Of a DNA stretch of 64,000 nucleotides, positions 54,201-64,000 are shown one piece after another (the stretch's first letter is position 1; every line of letters starts with the position of its first letter). Position numbers and translations under genes: made by a program. Under the pieces are notes generated by a model. The model ran no database searches and was not told where the DNA came from. It saw only the letters and a program-made list of their open reading frames with translations. Source of the stretch: Saxidomus purpurata (Eukaryota; Mollusca; Bivalvia; Venerida; Veneridae); contig JAFMSR010000015.1 of the NCBI GenBank assembly GCA_022818135.1, positions 24,703,127 to 24,767,126 on the forward strand, written 5' to 3'.

Positions 54201-57200
54201 TTTCGTACCAGTCCTTTTTTTGACTAAACTGTTTGAGATATTACTTTGAAAGTTGGAATACTTGTTTACCATCATGATCCCCAAACATGGGCAGGAGAAG
54301 GTAATTCTGTCAAGGATTTTATTTGAATTATGGCCCTTTTTATGCCCCCCACAAAGTGGGGTGCATATAGCGTTGCACTTGTCCGTCCGTCCGTCCGTCA
54401 GTCCGTCCGTCCGTCAGTCCGTCCGTCCGTCCGTCCGTACGTCCCGAAATCTTGTGAACGCAACTCCTCTTAAACCGGATGGCAGATTTTGCTTAAACTT
54501 CCAGGGATGAACAACCTTAATGTGTAGATGGTAGTAAAGGAAGGAATTTTCGCAGCGACCAAATTTAACAGAATTATGGCCCTTTGTTGATTTTTTCACT
54601 ATATATCTTGTGAACGCAACTCCTCTTAAACCGGATGGCAGATTTTGCTTAAACTTCCAGGGATGAACAACCTTAATGTGTAGATGGTAGTAAAGAAAGG
54701 AATTTTTGCTGCGACCAAATTTAACAGAATTATGGCCCTTTGTTGATTTTTTCACTATATACTATGTAGAAATTTTGTGAACGCAACTCCTCTTAAACCG
54801 GATGGCAGATTTTGCTTAAACTTCCAGGGATGAACAACCTTAATGTGTAGATGGCAGTAAAGGAAGGATTTTTGCTCGGCCAAATTTAACAGAATTATGG
54901 CCCTTTGTTGATTTTTCACTATATACCATATAGAAATTTTGTGAACGCAACTCCTCTTAAACTGGTTGGCAGATTTTGCTTAAACTTCCAGGGATGAACA
55001 ACCTTAATGTGTAGATGGTAGTAAAGGAAGGAATTTTTGTTGCGACCAAATTTAACAGAATTATGGCCCTTTGTTAAGTTTTTCACTATATACCATATAG
55101 AAATTTGTGAACGCAACTCCTCTTAAACCGGATGGCAGATTTTGCTTAAACTTCCAGGGATGAACAGCTTTAATGTGTAGATGGTAGTAAAGGAAGAAAT
55201 TTTTGTTGCGACCAAATTTAACAGAATTATGGCCCTTTGTTGATTTTTTCACTATATACCATATAAATTTGTTGCGACCAAATTTAACAGAATTATGGCC
55301 CTTTGTTGATTTTTCACTATATACCATATAAATAATTGAACATATAAATTTTACTTTGTAATTTAATTTAACATGTACATAAGGTTACCTGTAGATCATT
55401 TTAGGTATATGTACAGAAATGAAACAGTGGAATGAAAAAGTTCCACATAAAAATCTTACATACAGATATGCTTGCTCTTGTTTATGAGCACATCTGCACA
55501 GTGGGGGCATCCGTGTCCTTTGGACACAATTCTAGTTGACTTAGAAACTCAGTTAAAATTTTCATTCTTGTCCACTTGTTGACTTAACCATTTGAGATAT
55601 TACTTTGAAAGTTGGAGTACTTATGTACCATCATGACACCTATCTCTAAGCATCATGACACCTATCTGTAAGATTCTGTAAGCAAGAGAAGATAACTCTG
55701 TGAAAATGTTTCCTGATTTGTACTTAGAAATTCCTAGTTAAAGTCTTGTATGCCCTTAACTGTCAAAGTTTTGTTTTATTAGCACGCACTAAAAAAGTTG
55801 AGCGCACTGTCCTACTGACAGCTCTTGTTTCTTTAAACTATGACATAATTGTCGCTAATTTGGGGGATCCTCGGCACTCTTAATGATTATATTATACAAG
55901 CTGCCAGATGTTTTCATAATTGATTATTCAGCCAATGACACATATTTACGCAATTATCTTCTCAAAGTGTCAACAAAAATCAATATCGGAATTAACAATA
56001 CACAGACTTGACTGGTTATCGGTTTTCTTCACAATTAACACTTGGTAGATACCAATTCTAGACCGCTTATATCATACTGGAAAAAAAAAACAAATATGCC
56101 GGCTGAAAAAGTATGCACCACTTATTTTCGCCAAACGTCAAATTTACCTCAAGGTTCTTTAGATAATTGCAAATGGCGACATTGGCGATTGACAGCAGAG
56201 GTCAGTTCACACAATAATGTACTTCACGAACGTACGGTACCGGTAATTGTTCGACTGTCGTCTGCACATACACATGGATGGGACGACATTGATATCACCG
56301 ATTTTATCACAAATGTATCTATGATTGACTTTTATTTTTGGTTGATTCTCATGGTCTCGCTTATAAGACTAGGACCCCACTTTGAGGCTAAAATCTGGAC
56401 TTAATTCTTTCCTCGTCTTATAAGCGGGGAAATACGGTATGTATAACAAAGCATGTAAACAATGTAAAAAGTTCTATATTAATTTTCAAAGATTATTTAT
56501 CAAACAGGTACAAGTTGATCCTGAACCTTTCAAAATGGATTAGGGAAAAGAAAAGATGTATTACTTTAAAGTTTGATTTGACACTTCAAGATTAATTGCC
56601 TCAGACATGTCAGCCATATGAAACTAAACAAAGTCTGCAGTGCATACAAAAAAAACCCAATAGTTGAATCTGCTTTCAATATTCATTATTTGACGCAAGG
56701 TATATATTGAGTGATACACTTGTGTTCCAGGCTATTATATCCATGCAGCACATGCGGGCAGAAAAACTAGCTCAAGCTTTGAAACCTTACCAAAATATTC
56801 TTGAGTATGAGCTTTTGTGACGGTTGTCTGGATAAAAAACATGATCAGTTAATGTATGAATGAGGCGTCAAATGTCAAAACAGTACATTTATGTATATTT
56901 AAAACATACCTCTGCCTGCATTAAATGGAGGTACAGGGGCAAATAAGTGTCACTTTCTTAAGTGAATGACTTTGTCGCCCTAGTCACCCCCTCGCTAGGC
57001 CCCTGTGCAAAGATAAAGCTTAGAGTAGACATGTAGGCCATACATGAAGTCTTGGCCCCCCCAAAAAATATCTTAAATTCTATGATTGCAGGACAAGAAT
57101 ATCAACATGGGCTAGAAAAGCTGCTCGAACGAAAACACTGGTAAACATTAAACGATGGGAAGAAATACAACTCCACTTCCCGGAACAGATTCGCAAGAGA

Positions 57201-60200
57201 CAAGAAGGGGAGGAGGAAGATGACCCAGAAATGAAAGGTATGTAGAGGTGAGATTTGTATCTCCAGCTGATTTTACCTGTACTGTGATGAAGTTCTAAAA
57301 TGGACATGTCTATATTTTGAGTATAACGTCAACTGTTGAAGGATACTTTCTGAAATTCTACTGACTGAATAACAGATTGTGCAGATCATGATTAGACTGC
57401 ATGTGTGTGCTCATTATGATCTACACTGGTTGTATAGGCAGAATCATTTGCCATCAGAAGAGTTATTTAACATGTTCAGATTATTTTAGATTTTTACCCC
57501 TTTTTTTGCAATATTTGAAATTTAATAACCCCAATAGCAGGGTGAATCAACATAATTGAAACAGATTTCACAGTACTATTGCACTGAGTTTGTTTTGTTT
57601 TTTCAGCTCTGAACATTTCGATAAAGCTTTCTGAACCTGGAGAGATAAGGAATGAATATGAGCAACAACTTAAAAAGGTATTCTTTTCTGTTTACAATGA
57701 GACTCGTATATACATGTTTATAAAATTCAATCAGCAGGCTATTGTTGGCATGACCTTGACCTAATTCTGCTGACTGAATATGAGATGCAATATCAAGTCA
57801 CTTAGTGAGTAGTGATAATTTAGTCCTACGATTAAGATACATAAATCCTGAGTTTCCTGTTGATTGCTCGAAAAGCTGATGACATAAAGTCAGCCATCCT
57901 GTTTAACATGGGCAAGTTGACCTAAAATCCAGCTTGAATTGCCTGCTTAGAGGATCAGAAATGTTGGCAAAATATTTCCTTGTAAACTCATAACAACAAC
58001 TACAGTGCACCAAGAGTTATTCTCCCTGCTTCACATCACAATATTCCTAACAGTTTGAACTTTATTCCAGTTACAAGAACAGCGGTTTGAAGAAAGACAA
58101 CAGGAGCAGGAGGCCAGTGAACAACTGATTCTCAAACTACAGGAAGAGGAAAACAGAAGGCAGGAGGAGATGAAAGTCATACAGGAGAGGGACGAGGAGT
58201 TAGCTAAACAGCTCTCACAGGTATGAGGTACACTACAGGTGCTTCAATTCAGCATCGTCACACATGATGTTATCAGAAGCACTTCAAACAGCATTGAAAA
58301 TTATCATACAATGAATAAATTATTAGAGTGGGGGAACCTAGGCTGGAGGTATTTTGAATGTATATCGGCAGTTCAGAAAGCAGGAAATCCTAACCATTTT
58401 GATTTGCCTCAGCGAAAACATAATGTTATCCCTGCTAAATCGAAACAAGACGTTGATGTGCTTCATCACTTGACTATGTCGTTCTGGGAGCTATTGGACA
58501 CGACACATGTCAAAACTTGAAATTTCACCTCGAAGGGAACCAATGCTGGCGGTATGTGATATTTGACAACCAACAAGTGGGAAACAGTTTTTAGAGCCTA
58601 AATATTAACTGACAAGATATCACAGTTTCCGTAGAATATATATTTTTATACGAAAGAAATGTTTTATCAAAAATGCTAACTTTAACTGGGTGATTTTGAT
58701 GTCTATATTTAAGAAATTTTCTAGCGACGTCACAGAGCTTCACGCGCGGCTATCACTACGTTTGCTGTAAAAGCATTTCATCGACTGTCAATGCTGAAAA
58801 CTTTTCTTCATTTGTTTTTCTGTAATGGCATAGGGATACGGCCAGCATAGGTTCCACCACTCTGTATGGTTCAATTACTTATCAAGATTAGCTAAATGAT
58901 TTTCCCATCTATTTACAATTCACCTTGAGAAAGCATCAAATTGAAGAAAAAATGAATAGAAAAAATACCTGCATACAAGTCGTCTGATCTTGAATCAATT
59001 ATCTCTCTTCATCATTGTTTTCAAAATGTTGGTTTTTACATCGTGGGGCTCATTTTCTTTTCCCAGAAAAGGTTATGCATAAGTTATATGATTTTAAGAT
59101 GCACAGCCTATATCTTATATTCTAGACTGTCAGTCCCGACATTGTGACCGAGTTGAGGACGCGATCAGGAACCAGTAATTCTGGAGACTCGCAGCCAGGT
59201 AGCGCAATGGAAAATTTCCTTGACAGATTGCAAGAGGATAACACCCGCAGTCCTAGGAGTCCTTATCCATATACATGTTTGACCCCCATCAGCAGCGGAG
59301 CAGGAAAGTTGTGTGTAGATAGAGAAAAGTCTAAGCAGATGGAAGATCAGTTTTTGAAAAGAAAAATAAAGAAAGACAAAAATTTGATTACAACAACAGA
59401 TTTAGAGAAGTTAGAAGAGAGGTTCAGTAGGAACTGCAGGTCAAAGACGGCATCTGCTACAGAAATAGCCATACCTGACATATTGCAGACAGGTAATTAT
59501 TGAAAATGTATAAAAGATAGTTGTTACTCAGTTTTGGTTCCGATGGCACCTCTTTTTGGCACCATTTTCTATTCTGAAAGAGAACCTATTGGTTTGTGAC
59601 AACAGTAAAAAGGTTAAGAAGACTTAGTAGTCTCTATTCTATCCCTAGATATGAAGTATATATGGAAGGACTATTTTGGAATTACGCATATCCGTCTCTG
59701 TCTGTTTGTCCGTCTGTAGACAAATTTGTCTGTACTATTTCTTGGCAACCACTGACTGGAATTCAATAAAACTTTACACAGACTGTAAGAAACCTCTTTT
59801 GGGGGCATTTGTCACTTACGAGGGACAGCTCTTGTTTGGCCAGAATTATATGAAACTTGTAGTATATGCTTCAACAAGCAACTGCAACTGAGGGTCGAGG
59901 GTTCAAATGAGGTGCTCTTATTCCTTTACTCTGTCAAAACAGGTAGCTAAAGGATAGAAAAACTATGTGAAGGCGGTATCTGGGGGCTCAACAATTTTAG
60001 AGATAGTTCCAGTTTCTTTTAATGTTGCAATTTTAATTGATTTCCTTATTGTTTTGTGATTCATCAAAACTGACGTCACAGATTATGAATAGTAAAATTT
60101 GTATCATGGCTTGGCGATGAATCTACATTATAATCTATTTATGATACCTTTCTTTGTGCAAGGGGTGTAGCTTAAAACTGTACTCTATCTGAAATAGAGC

Positions 60201-63200
60201 AAAGTTTCAATAAAAGGGTATAGGAAATTGGCCATGATACAAGTCAGAGAGAGAACTCTACTGCACAAACAGTTACATTATTACTCAAAGGCTACATGTC
60301 TTCAAAATAAAGTAATTATTCTCGCAAATAGTACTCTATCTGTTACTTAATATACCTAAATTAAAGTGTTTATCTTGTTTAAACTTGTAACCTGCAGGTT
60401 CTAAAGCGACAGCTTCTCCCACCCTTACAAACGCAATGAGCTCTGCAAGCCTACACAAGAGTGAAATCCTGGACCAGATGTCGACGGAAGTGTGTATCAA
60501 CCTTGTAGATGATGAAAGCAGTAACAGTAACCTGATCAGTATAGCCAGCTCTCCACATAGCGATACTAAAGATCATCATTCAAGTATATTGCAGACTCCC
60601 TAACCATGTCTTTCCTCAGTTATATCATGTGTTTTGTTAAAAGCATAGTTGTTTATCTGATGTCACAAATCCTGCATGCTTTACATCACTTAAATGGCAA
60701 CAGGAATTTTGAAATGACTTTGCCCAGATCTAAATCGTATTAAGAGTACTTTTCAGGCAGTTTGGTACAAGGTCAAGGTTACACAGTGGGGTCAAATATT
60801 ATTGTTGTCATATTTGGTGTTGTTTTTAGCTCACCTGGCACAAAGTACCAAAGTGAGCTATTAGGATCGCTTTCCGTCCGGGGTCCGCCGTACGTCAGTC
60901 CACCATTTCCTTCAAACAACATCTCCTCTGAAACCACTAGGCCAATGTTGATGAAACTTTGCAGGGATGTTCCTTGCATGAAGCTCTATCAAAGTTGTTC
61001 AAAGAATTCCATTCCATGCAGAACTCTGGTTGCTATGGCAACAAATAGGAAAAACTTAAAAAATCTTCTTCTCTGAAACCACAAGGCCTAGAGCTTAGAT
61101 ATTTGGCATGTAGCATTGTCTAGTGGACCTCTACGAAGATTGTTCAAATTATGACCCCTGGGTCAAAATGGACGCCGCGCAGGTGATCACTTAGTTTTGC
61201 AGAGGCTTATATAGGAAAAACTTTAAAAATCTTCTCATCTGAAACAACGTTGGGCGGTCGAAACCATCCCCCGTTTTAACCGCCAGTTTTAACCGGTTAA
61301 AACCGCCCCGGTCAATACTCCAAAAGTGGTCAATACTGGTCTATTGGTGGAAAATTGAATGTTTCCTGATAACTTTTAGTTATTTTAATGCAAAAAATGT
61401 ACTAATACTTCATTCTGATGATAAAGATGACAGTAAGCTTAATCCGCTGGTCAATACCTCCAAAATGGCCATTCAATGTAAGTTAATATTGGCTGTTAGG
61501 TCTATGGTGGCCAATACTAGTCGATTGGTCATTGTTGGTGGTCAGTTGAATATATTTTTGAAGTGCCTAGGTAAAATATCCAATTTAGAAGTCAAGTAAA
61601 TAAAATATAAGAATTCAAATAAATAAATTAAAGGTATGGCTCTGTTAATGCTTCTGTTCCATACCTCCGTAGTGAGGTAAATATGGGCTGTTTGGTCAGT
61701 ACTGGTCAATTGATACAAAACACTCTTTAAACTATGTGCTGTTTCTTGATGATGTTACTTAGACTGCATACATACTGTTGACATTGTCTTACTGGAATTA
61801 CACAAGTGTGAAGTGTGGCAGGTTAATTGCTACCAGGGCAGCTTAGGTGTGAAAAACACCTCTGCAAAGGGGTCCAATTGTTTTGATAGCAAATATACTA
61901 TTCATCCTGACAGTTGATCAGTCTCTTAGACCTATAGTTTTGAATTGACCACAGTACAATTCATTTGGATTCAATGAAAAACATTATTCTCATCAAAATA
62001 TTAAATGGTCAACATAATTATTTTATGTTAAATTAACATGAATAAGCTATAAAGTTATTATGAAAGTTTAGATAGTAACCTAAGGAAGATTTAAGTGTTT
62101 AATAGACATAATTTTTCATTCGACCAGTATTGACCGGTAATGACCAGTATTGACCGGTTTTAACCAGTATTGACCGCCGGCCCGGTCAATACTCATATTG
62201 ACCGGTCGATTGCCAACATTGCTCTGAAACCACAAGGCCTAGAGCTTAGATATTTGGCATGTAGCATTGTCTTATGGACCTTTACCAAGATTGTTCAAAT
62301 TATGACCCCTGGGTCAAAATTGACCCCATTCAGGTGGTCACTTAGTTTTGCAGAGGCTTATATAGGAAAAACTTTAAAAATCTTCTCTGAAACCACAAGG
62401 CCTAGAGCTTAGATATTTAGCATGTGGCATTGTCTAGTGGACTTGTACCAAGATTGTTCAAATTATGAGCCCCGGGTCAAAATTGACCCTGCCCGGGGGG
62501 TCACTTGGTTTTACATAGGCTTATATAGGAAAAACTTTAAAAATCTTCTTCTCTGAAACCACAAGGCCTAGAGCTTAGATATTTAGCATGTTGCATTGTC
62601 TAGTGCACCTCTTCCAAGATTGTTCAAATTATGAGCCCCGGGTCAAAATTGACACTGCCCAGGGGGTCACTTGGTTTTACATAGGCTCATATAGGAAAAA
62701 CTTTAAAAATCTTCTCTGAAACCACAAGACCTAGAGCTTAGATATTTAGCATGTAGCATTGTCTAGTGGACCTTTACCAAGATTGTTCAAATTATGAGAC
62801 CTGGTCAAAATTAACCCTTCCCGGGAGGGGGGAAAGCACTTGATATCACATACGCTTGTATAGGGAAAACTTGAAAAAAAACACAATGCCGACAGGCAGA
62901 TAATAGATATTTGAAATATTACTTAGCATTGTGTAGTGGAACTCTACGAATTATGTTAGAATCATGACCACTTTTATTATAGCAAATGGTAGTCAGGTGA
63001 GCGAGATAGGGCCATCATGGCCCTCTTGTTTATCTCTTTAACATTTTCAGTGGATGAACAATTGAACATCATACAATGCAAAGGAAGCTATTGTTTGATA
63101 TCTATCTATAGCTTTTGCAGTCTATAGAACTTTGTTATATCAAAGAGCGAAACAGAACATTTCTTGAATACTGTTAATAAATGGTATATCTCTGTAATCT

Positions 63201-63653
63201 GTGACAGTAAATATTGTAGTATACAAGAATTTTTGCAATATATTTTTTTCTGCAGCCATATGCGTAGAACAAAAAGTTTTGAAAGGTTTGTACATAAATG
63301 ACAGTTTTCTAGAACTTAACATGAAGCCCAAAAATTAACTGTTACTTCAGCATATATTTTTCCGACCTTTTTCAGAACTAGATCCTATACCTAGAAGCAT
63401 CAGTTCTCACAGCATAGACAGTATATCTCAAGAACTTAACCACTTCCGACCCATTCGTTCCTGTCCACTAACCCCGCCCAGGCGTCTCCCTAGTGGTAAA
63501 GTTGTTGAGCCAAAATTAGTACGAACAACTCCGCGTAACTTGAGCGGATCTGGATTTACTTCCCCTGTGGAGACAAATCTTTCCGATATAGATGCCGGAA
63601 GTCCGGTGATGCAGAGACGATTGAGCCAATTAGCAGATGAGAGGAAATGTCAG
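45143..63653 (+). CDS. RNF168: RNF168-type RING E3 ubiquitin ligase, seven exons visible, 3' end beyond window
   Basis: RNF168 marks histone H2A near DNA breaks with ubiquitin (K13/K15 in vertebrates) and reads ubiquitin through UMI/MIU motifs. Exons are 45143-45282, 57092-57237, 57607-57677, 58071-58220, 59126-59492, 60398-60583 and 63376-63653; all phases agree, giving 446 codons without a stop. Visible: C3HC4 RING at 8-46 (CPIC ... PCDHELCLGCF ... CCPMC); the RNF168/169-type segment ISTWARKAARTKTLVNIKRWE; LSEPGEIRNEYEQQLKK; UMI-like ASEQLILKLQEEEN (about 134-147); MIU1 QERDEELAKQLS (about 157-168); then a Ser-rich, probably disordered tail. Family-typical C-terminal MIU2/LRM would lie in later exons. 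Vertebrate RNF169 is a close paralogue; the single invertebrate gene is likely ancestral to both. Exon 1 is isolated by an 11.8-kb repeat-filled intron. Confidence 0.92.
45283..46451. other. RNF168 intron 1, first part
   Basis: No further exon was seen; small frames at 45303-45697 have no support. Confidence 0.4.
46452..46922. mobile_element. Mutator-like element, copy 2
   Basis: The ends GGCAGTGGCTAGAGTTACGG and ACTCAAGCCACTGCC are inverted. The flanks TTCTCATAT and TTCTTATAT (9 bp, one mismatch) look like a target duplication. The interior aligns with copy 1 from 30700 to about 31160. Confidence 0.8.
47182..47543 (+). repeat. Recent 181-bp tandem duplication
   Basis: Two units (from 47182 and 47363) differ at only a few positions. 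Each carries 'gtaacatatgccaagctatg', 'ccaggatgttcaattgaccc' and the palindrome GACCCGAGACCTCGGGTC. The unit includes the left terminus of the element described at 47249-48454. Confidence 0.85.
47249..48454. mobile_element. Uninterrupted relative of the repeat split at 26.2/30.4 kb
   Basis: The ends CCAGGATGTTCAATTGAC and the inverse GTCTATTGAACAACCTGG form imperfect inverted repeats. Read in reverse, 48454-47815 aligns with 26153-26576 joined directly to 30385-30655. There is no coding frame of note. Confidence 0.7.
48804..49458. mobile_element. Mutator-like element, copy 3, with perfect 9-bp target duplication
   Basis: It is flanked by TTTATACAA on both sides (48795-48803, 49459-49467). Both ends read GGCAGTGGCTAGAGTTACGG inward and contain the same 30-bp palindrome centred on GGTACC. 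Inverted arms extend at least about 150 bp ('aagttaataaaat', 'taatgtaatataaactgtat', 'tttacctgtaat'). Long arms and a 9-bp duplication fit MULEs. No transposase. Confidence 0.88.
49468..49958. other. RNF168 intron 1, nothing recognised
   Basis: No exon or element was seen. Confidence 0.3.
49959..51764 (+). repeat. TAGCTC-family element, copy 8, with expanded core
   Basis: It has the full head hairpin, about ten core units and the subfamily-A tail. Adjacent cores pair up into a higher-order repeat (for example 50281-50640 and 50940-51290 are close copies), which indicates expansion by unequal exchange. Confidence 0.88.
51765..52542 (+). repeat. TAGCTC-family element, copy 9, headless
   Basis: Core sequence starts directly after the tail of the previous copy and ends in its own tail (GGTCCTCTTGTT). 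The tandem of two tails with one head suggests duplication within one element or recombination between two. Confidence 0.8.
52642..54102 (+). repeat. TAGCTC-family element, copy 10
   Basis: It has head GCTCACCTGACTACGCCAGC, eight core units and a tail in which 'catcttgg' is deleted (GGGCCCTCTTGTT), removing the tail hairpin. Confidence 0.88.
54105..55830 (+). repeat. Older repeat carrying the nested element at 54338
   Basis: 'gagatattactttgaaagttg' and 'accatcatgac/ccc' occur on both sides of the nested element (54237 and 55589). The flanks are therefore units of one tandem repeat. Confidence 0.6.
54338..55535 (+). repeat. Tandem-core element with GCCCCCCACAAAGTGGGG head hairpin
   Basis: The head hairpin TATGCCCCCCACAAAGTGGGG and TGCATA is followed by a long (GTCC)n microsatellite (54380-54442). 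Core units of about 155 bp then carry 'aacgcaactcctcttaaac' and 'gaattatggccctttgttg'. It ends 'gtgggggcatccgtgtcctt'. The minus-strand frames here (54414-55327) repeat with the core and are not genes. Confidence 0.88.
55831..57091. other. RNF168 intron 1, last part
   Basis: A segment near 56040-56450 with 'gcttataagactagg' and 'cgtcttataagcggggaaat' looks like a transposon remnant. The frame 56042-56404 within it starts at a non-ATG codon and is not supported. Confidence 0.35.
57092..57237 (+). CDS. RNF168: RNF168 exon 2
   Basis: It encodes TRISTWARKAARTKTLVNIK and on through RWEEIQLHFPEQIRKRQEGE to EEDDPEMK. This is the basic segment following the RING that is typical of RNF168/RNF169. Acceptor attgcag, donor gtatgt. 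Confidence 0.93.
57607..57677 (+). CDS. RNF168: RNF168 exon 3
   Basis: It encodes ALNISIKLSEPGEIRNEYEQ through QLKK; the 'L-S-x-P-G-E-x-R-x-E-Y' pattern is family-specific. It is 71 nt and its phase is consistent with both neighbours. Confidence 0.92.
58071..58220 (+). CDS. RNF168: RNF168 exon 4: UMI and MIU1 ubiquitin-binding helix
   Basis: Fifty codons form one long charged coiled helix. It includes ASEQLILKLQEEEN (UMI-like) and QERDEELAKQLSQ (MIU, with the core E-L-A and following S). In the family these helices bind K63-linked ubiquitin and recruit the ligase to breaks. Confidence 0.93.
58221..59125. other. RNF168 intron 4
   Basis: No repeat family was recognised. The frame 58239-58520 starts just after the donor and is not supported as an exon. 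Confidence 0.4.
59126..59492 (+). CDS. RNF168: RNF168 exon 5: Ser/Lys-rich linker
   Basis: It encodes TVSPDIVTELRTRSG through AIPDILQT plus 1 nt. SP/SPR motifs (NTRSPRSPY) and a basic run (KRKIKKDKN) are present. It corresponds to the region after MIU1 in vertebrates, where conservation is low. Acceptor tctag, donor gtaatt. Confidence 0.85.
59676..59840 (+). repeat. Truncated tandem-core element of the 1662 family
   Basis: Microsatellite-like 'ctgtctgtttgtccgtctgt' and the terminal phrase 'gggggcatttgtcacttacg' plus 'agggacagctctt' are present without full core units. Confidence 0.6.
60398..60583 (+). CDS. RNF168: RNF168 exon 6
   Basis: It encodes GSKATASPTLTNAMSSASLH through NLVDDESSNSNLIS to KDHHS plus 1 nt. 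The donor CAA|gtatat is chosen because its phase fits exon 7 (giving HHSKLDPIP). If unspliced, the frame would stop at TAA 60601-60603, so a short retained-intron isoform is possible but not indicated. Confidence 0.82.
60826..63030 (+). repeat. TAGCTC-family element, copy 11 (subfamily B), interrupted
   Basis: The head hairpin CACCTGGCACAAAGTACCAA has one stem mismatch relative to copy 2. Core units flank a hAT-like insertion (61245-62221). The subfamily-B tail 'gcaaatggtagtcaggtgag' ends at 63030. Confidence 0.88.
61245..62221. mobile_element. hAT-like non-autonomous element nested in TAGCTC copy 11
   Basis: The ends CAACGTTGG and CCAACATTG are inverted and fit YARNG. The flanks ATCTGAAA and CTCTGAAA (7 of 8) occur once in uninterrupted cores ('tctctgaaac'). 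The interior is dominated by 'ggtcaatactgg', 'attgaccggt' and 'ttttaaccgg' phrases in both orientations near the ends. Confidence 0.78.
63376..63653 (+). CDS. RNF168: RNF168 exon 7
   Basis: Two bases complete a Lys codon, then LDPIPRSISSHSIDSISQEL through QRRLSQLADERKCQ; 92 codons, phase 0 out, donor gtaacg. It is Ser/Pro-rich (PIRSCPLTPPRRLPSG) and probably disordered. The downstream exons are outside the window. Confidence 0.83.
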
Positions 63654-64000
63654 GTAACGTTTTGATATGTTTATATGCAACAGCTGTCATGGCTTTTCTT
63701 GTGTGTGAAGCTTTCGTTTTAAACTTTGTTATTTTAGGATTGTGAAAAGCACTAGTCATGTTTGACAGCATATATTCATTGTCATAGATCTTACTAACAT
63801 AACAGTGGATACTGTAGACTATGACTTTACTAATGTATGAGAGTTGTGCAGAATCTTCATGGATTAAACTAGTTGCAAACTGAAAAGTAGAGATACCTGC
63901 CCCAAGTAGGGGAAGGGATACAGAAAAACAAAGTTAGGCATTTGTATTCATTTGTGCTCAGCTTTATGGTTCTTCACTTTCACCAGCAAAACAAAATTGT

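Noticed and set aside
54414..55327. Minus-strand frames of 65-113 residues with STKGHNSVKFGR repeated
   Set aside because: The protein repeats exactly with the DNA core unit of the 54338 element and runs through its microsatellite. No independent evidence of coding.
56042..56404. 120-residue frame in RNF168 intron 1
   Set aside because: It opens at a non-ATG codon, contains a poly-Lys from an A run, and ends in transposon-like sequence (cgtcttataagcgggg).
60584..60603. RNF168 ending at TAA 60601-60603
   Set aside because: A phase-compatible donor (gtatat) lies 17 bases before the stop and joins a long open exon at 63376, so the stop is intronic in the main reading.

Overview
The window reads as nuclear DNA from an animal, most likely a bivalve mollusc. 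It is AT-rich, its genes are split by GT-AG introns, and it is crowded with tandem-core repeats that carry head and tail hairpins of a kind known from bivalves. The bivalve assignment is an inference from repeat style, not a database result. Nothing bacterial was seen (no operons, ribosome binding sites or CRISPR).

Three host genes are supported by reading frames that join across splice sites. (1) The 3' end of an unidentified plus-strand gene lies at 2963-5000: two coding exons and a terminal exon that adds only a few codons. (2) A complete five-exon thymidylate kinase gene (DTYMK-type) lies on the minus strand at 17531-34243. It has an N-terminal extension that looks mitochondrial and a second, strong-context ATG at codon 31. 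(3) An RNF168-type RING E3 ligase (DNA double-strand-break signalling to histone H2A) starts on the plus strand at 45143 and runs off the right edge. Seven exons are visible, with the RING in a lone first exon 11.8 kb upstream of the rest. DTYMK and RNF168 are divergent, with 10.9 kb between their starts.

Most of the rest is mobile or repeated DNA, much of it nested. It includes a decayed THAP/DDE transposon of the ISL2EU/Harbinger type (about 26577-30384) sitting inside an older repeat whose uninterrupted relative is present at about 47249-48454. There are several hAT-like elements, two of them with perfect 8-bp target duplications, and a Mutator-like family with 9-bp duplications (three copies). 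Others are a TTAA-flanked MITE family (two copies), a fold-back element made of 21-bp repeats, two tRNA-derived SINEs, and at least twelve copies of one tandem-core family, here called the TAGCTC family.

Layout: 1-5000, 3' part of gene 1 plus repeats; 5000-17500, its probable 3' UTR and intergenic repeats; 17531-34243, DTYMK with most transposons in intron 1; 34244-45142, intergenic repeats between the divergent genes; 45143-64000, RNF168 with a repeat-packed first intron.

The strongest unexplained signals are: several unrelated tandem-core families that share one architecture (terminal hairpin, short spacer, GTCC/GTCG-type microsatellite, tandem core); a perfect 65-bp inverted copy of a transposon end placed 145 bp away; and a threefold tandem duplication of an intron-exon junction that leaves a decoy splice acceptor.
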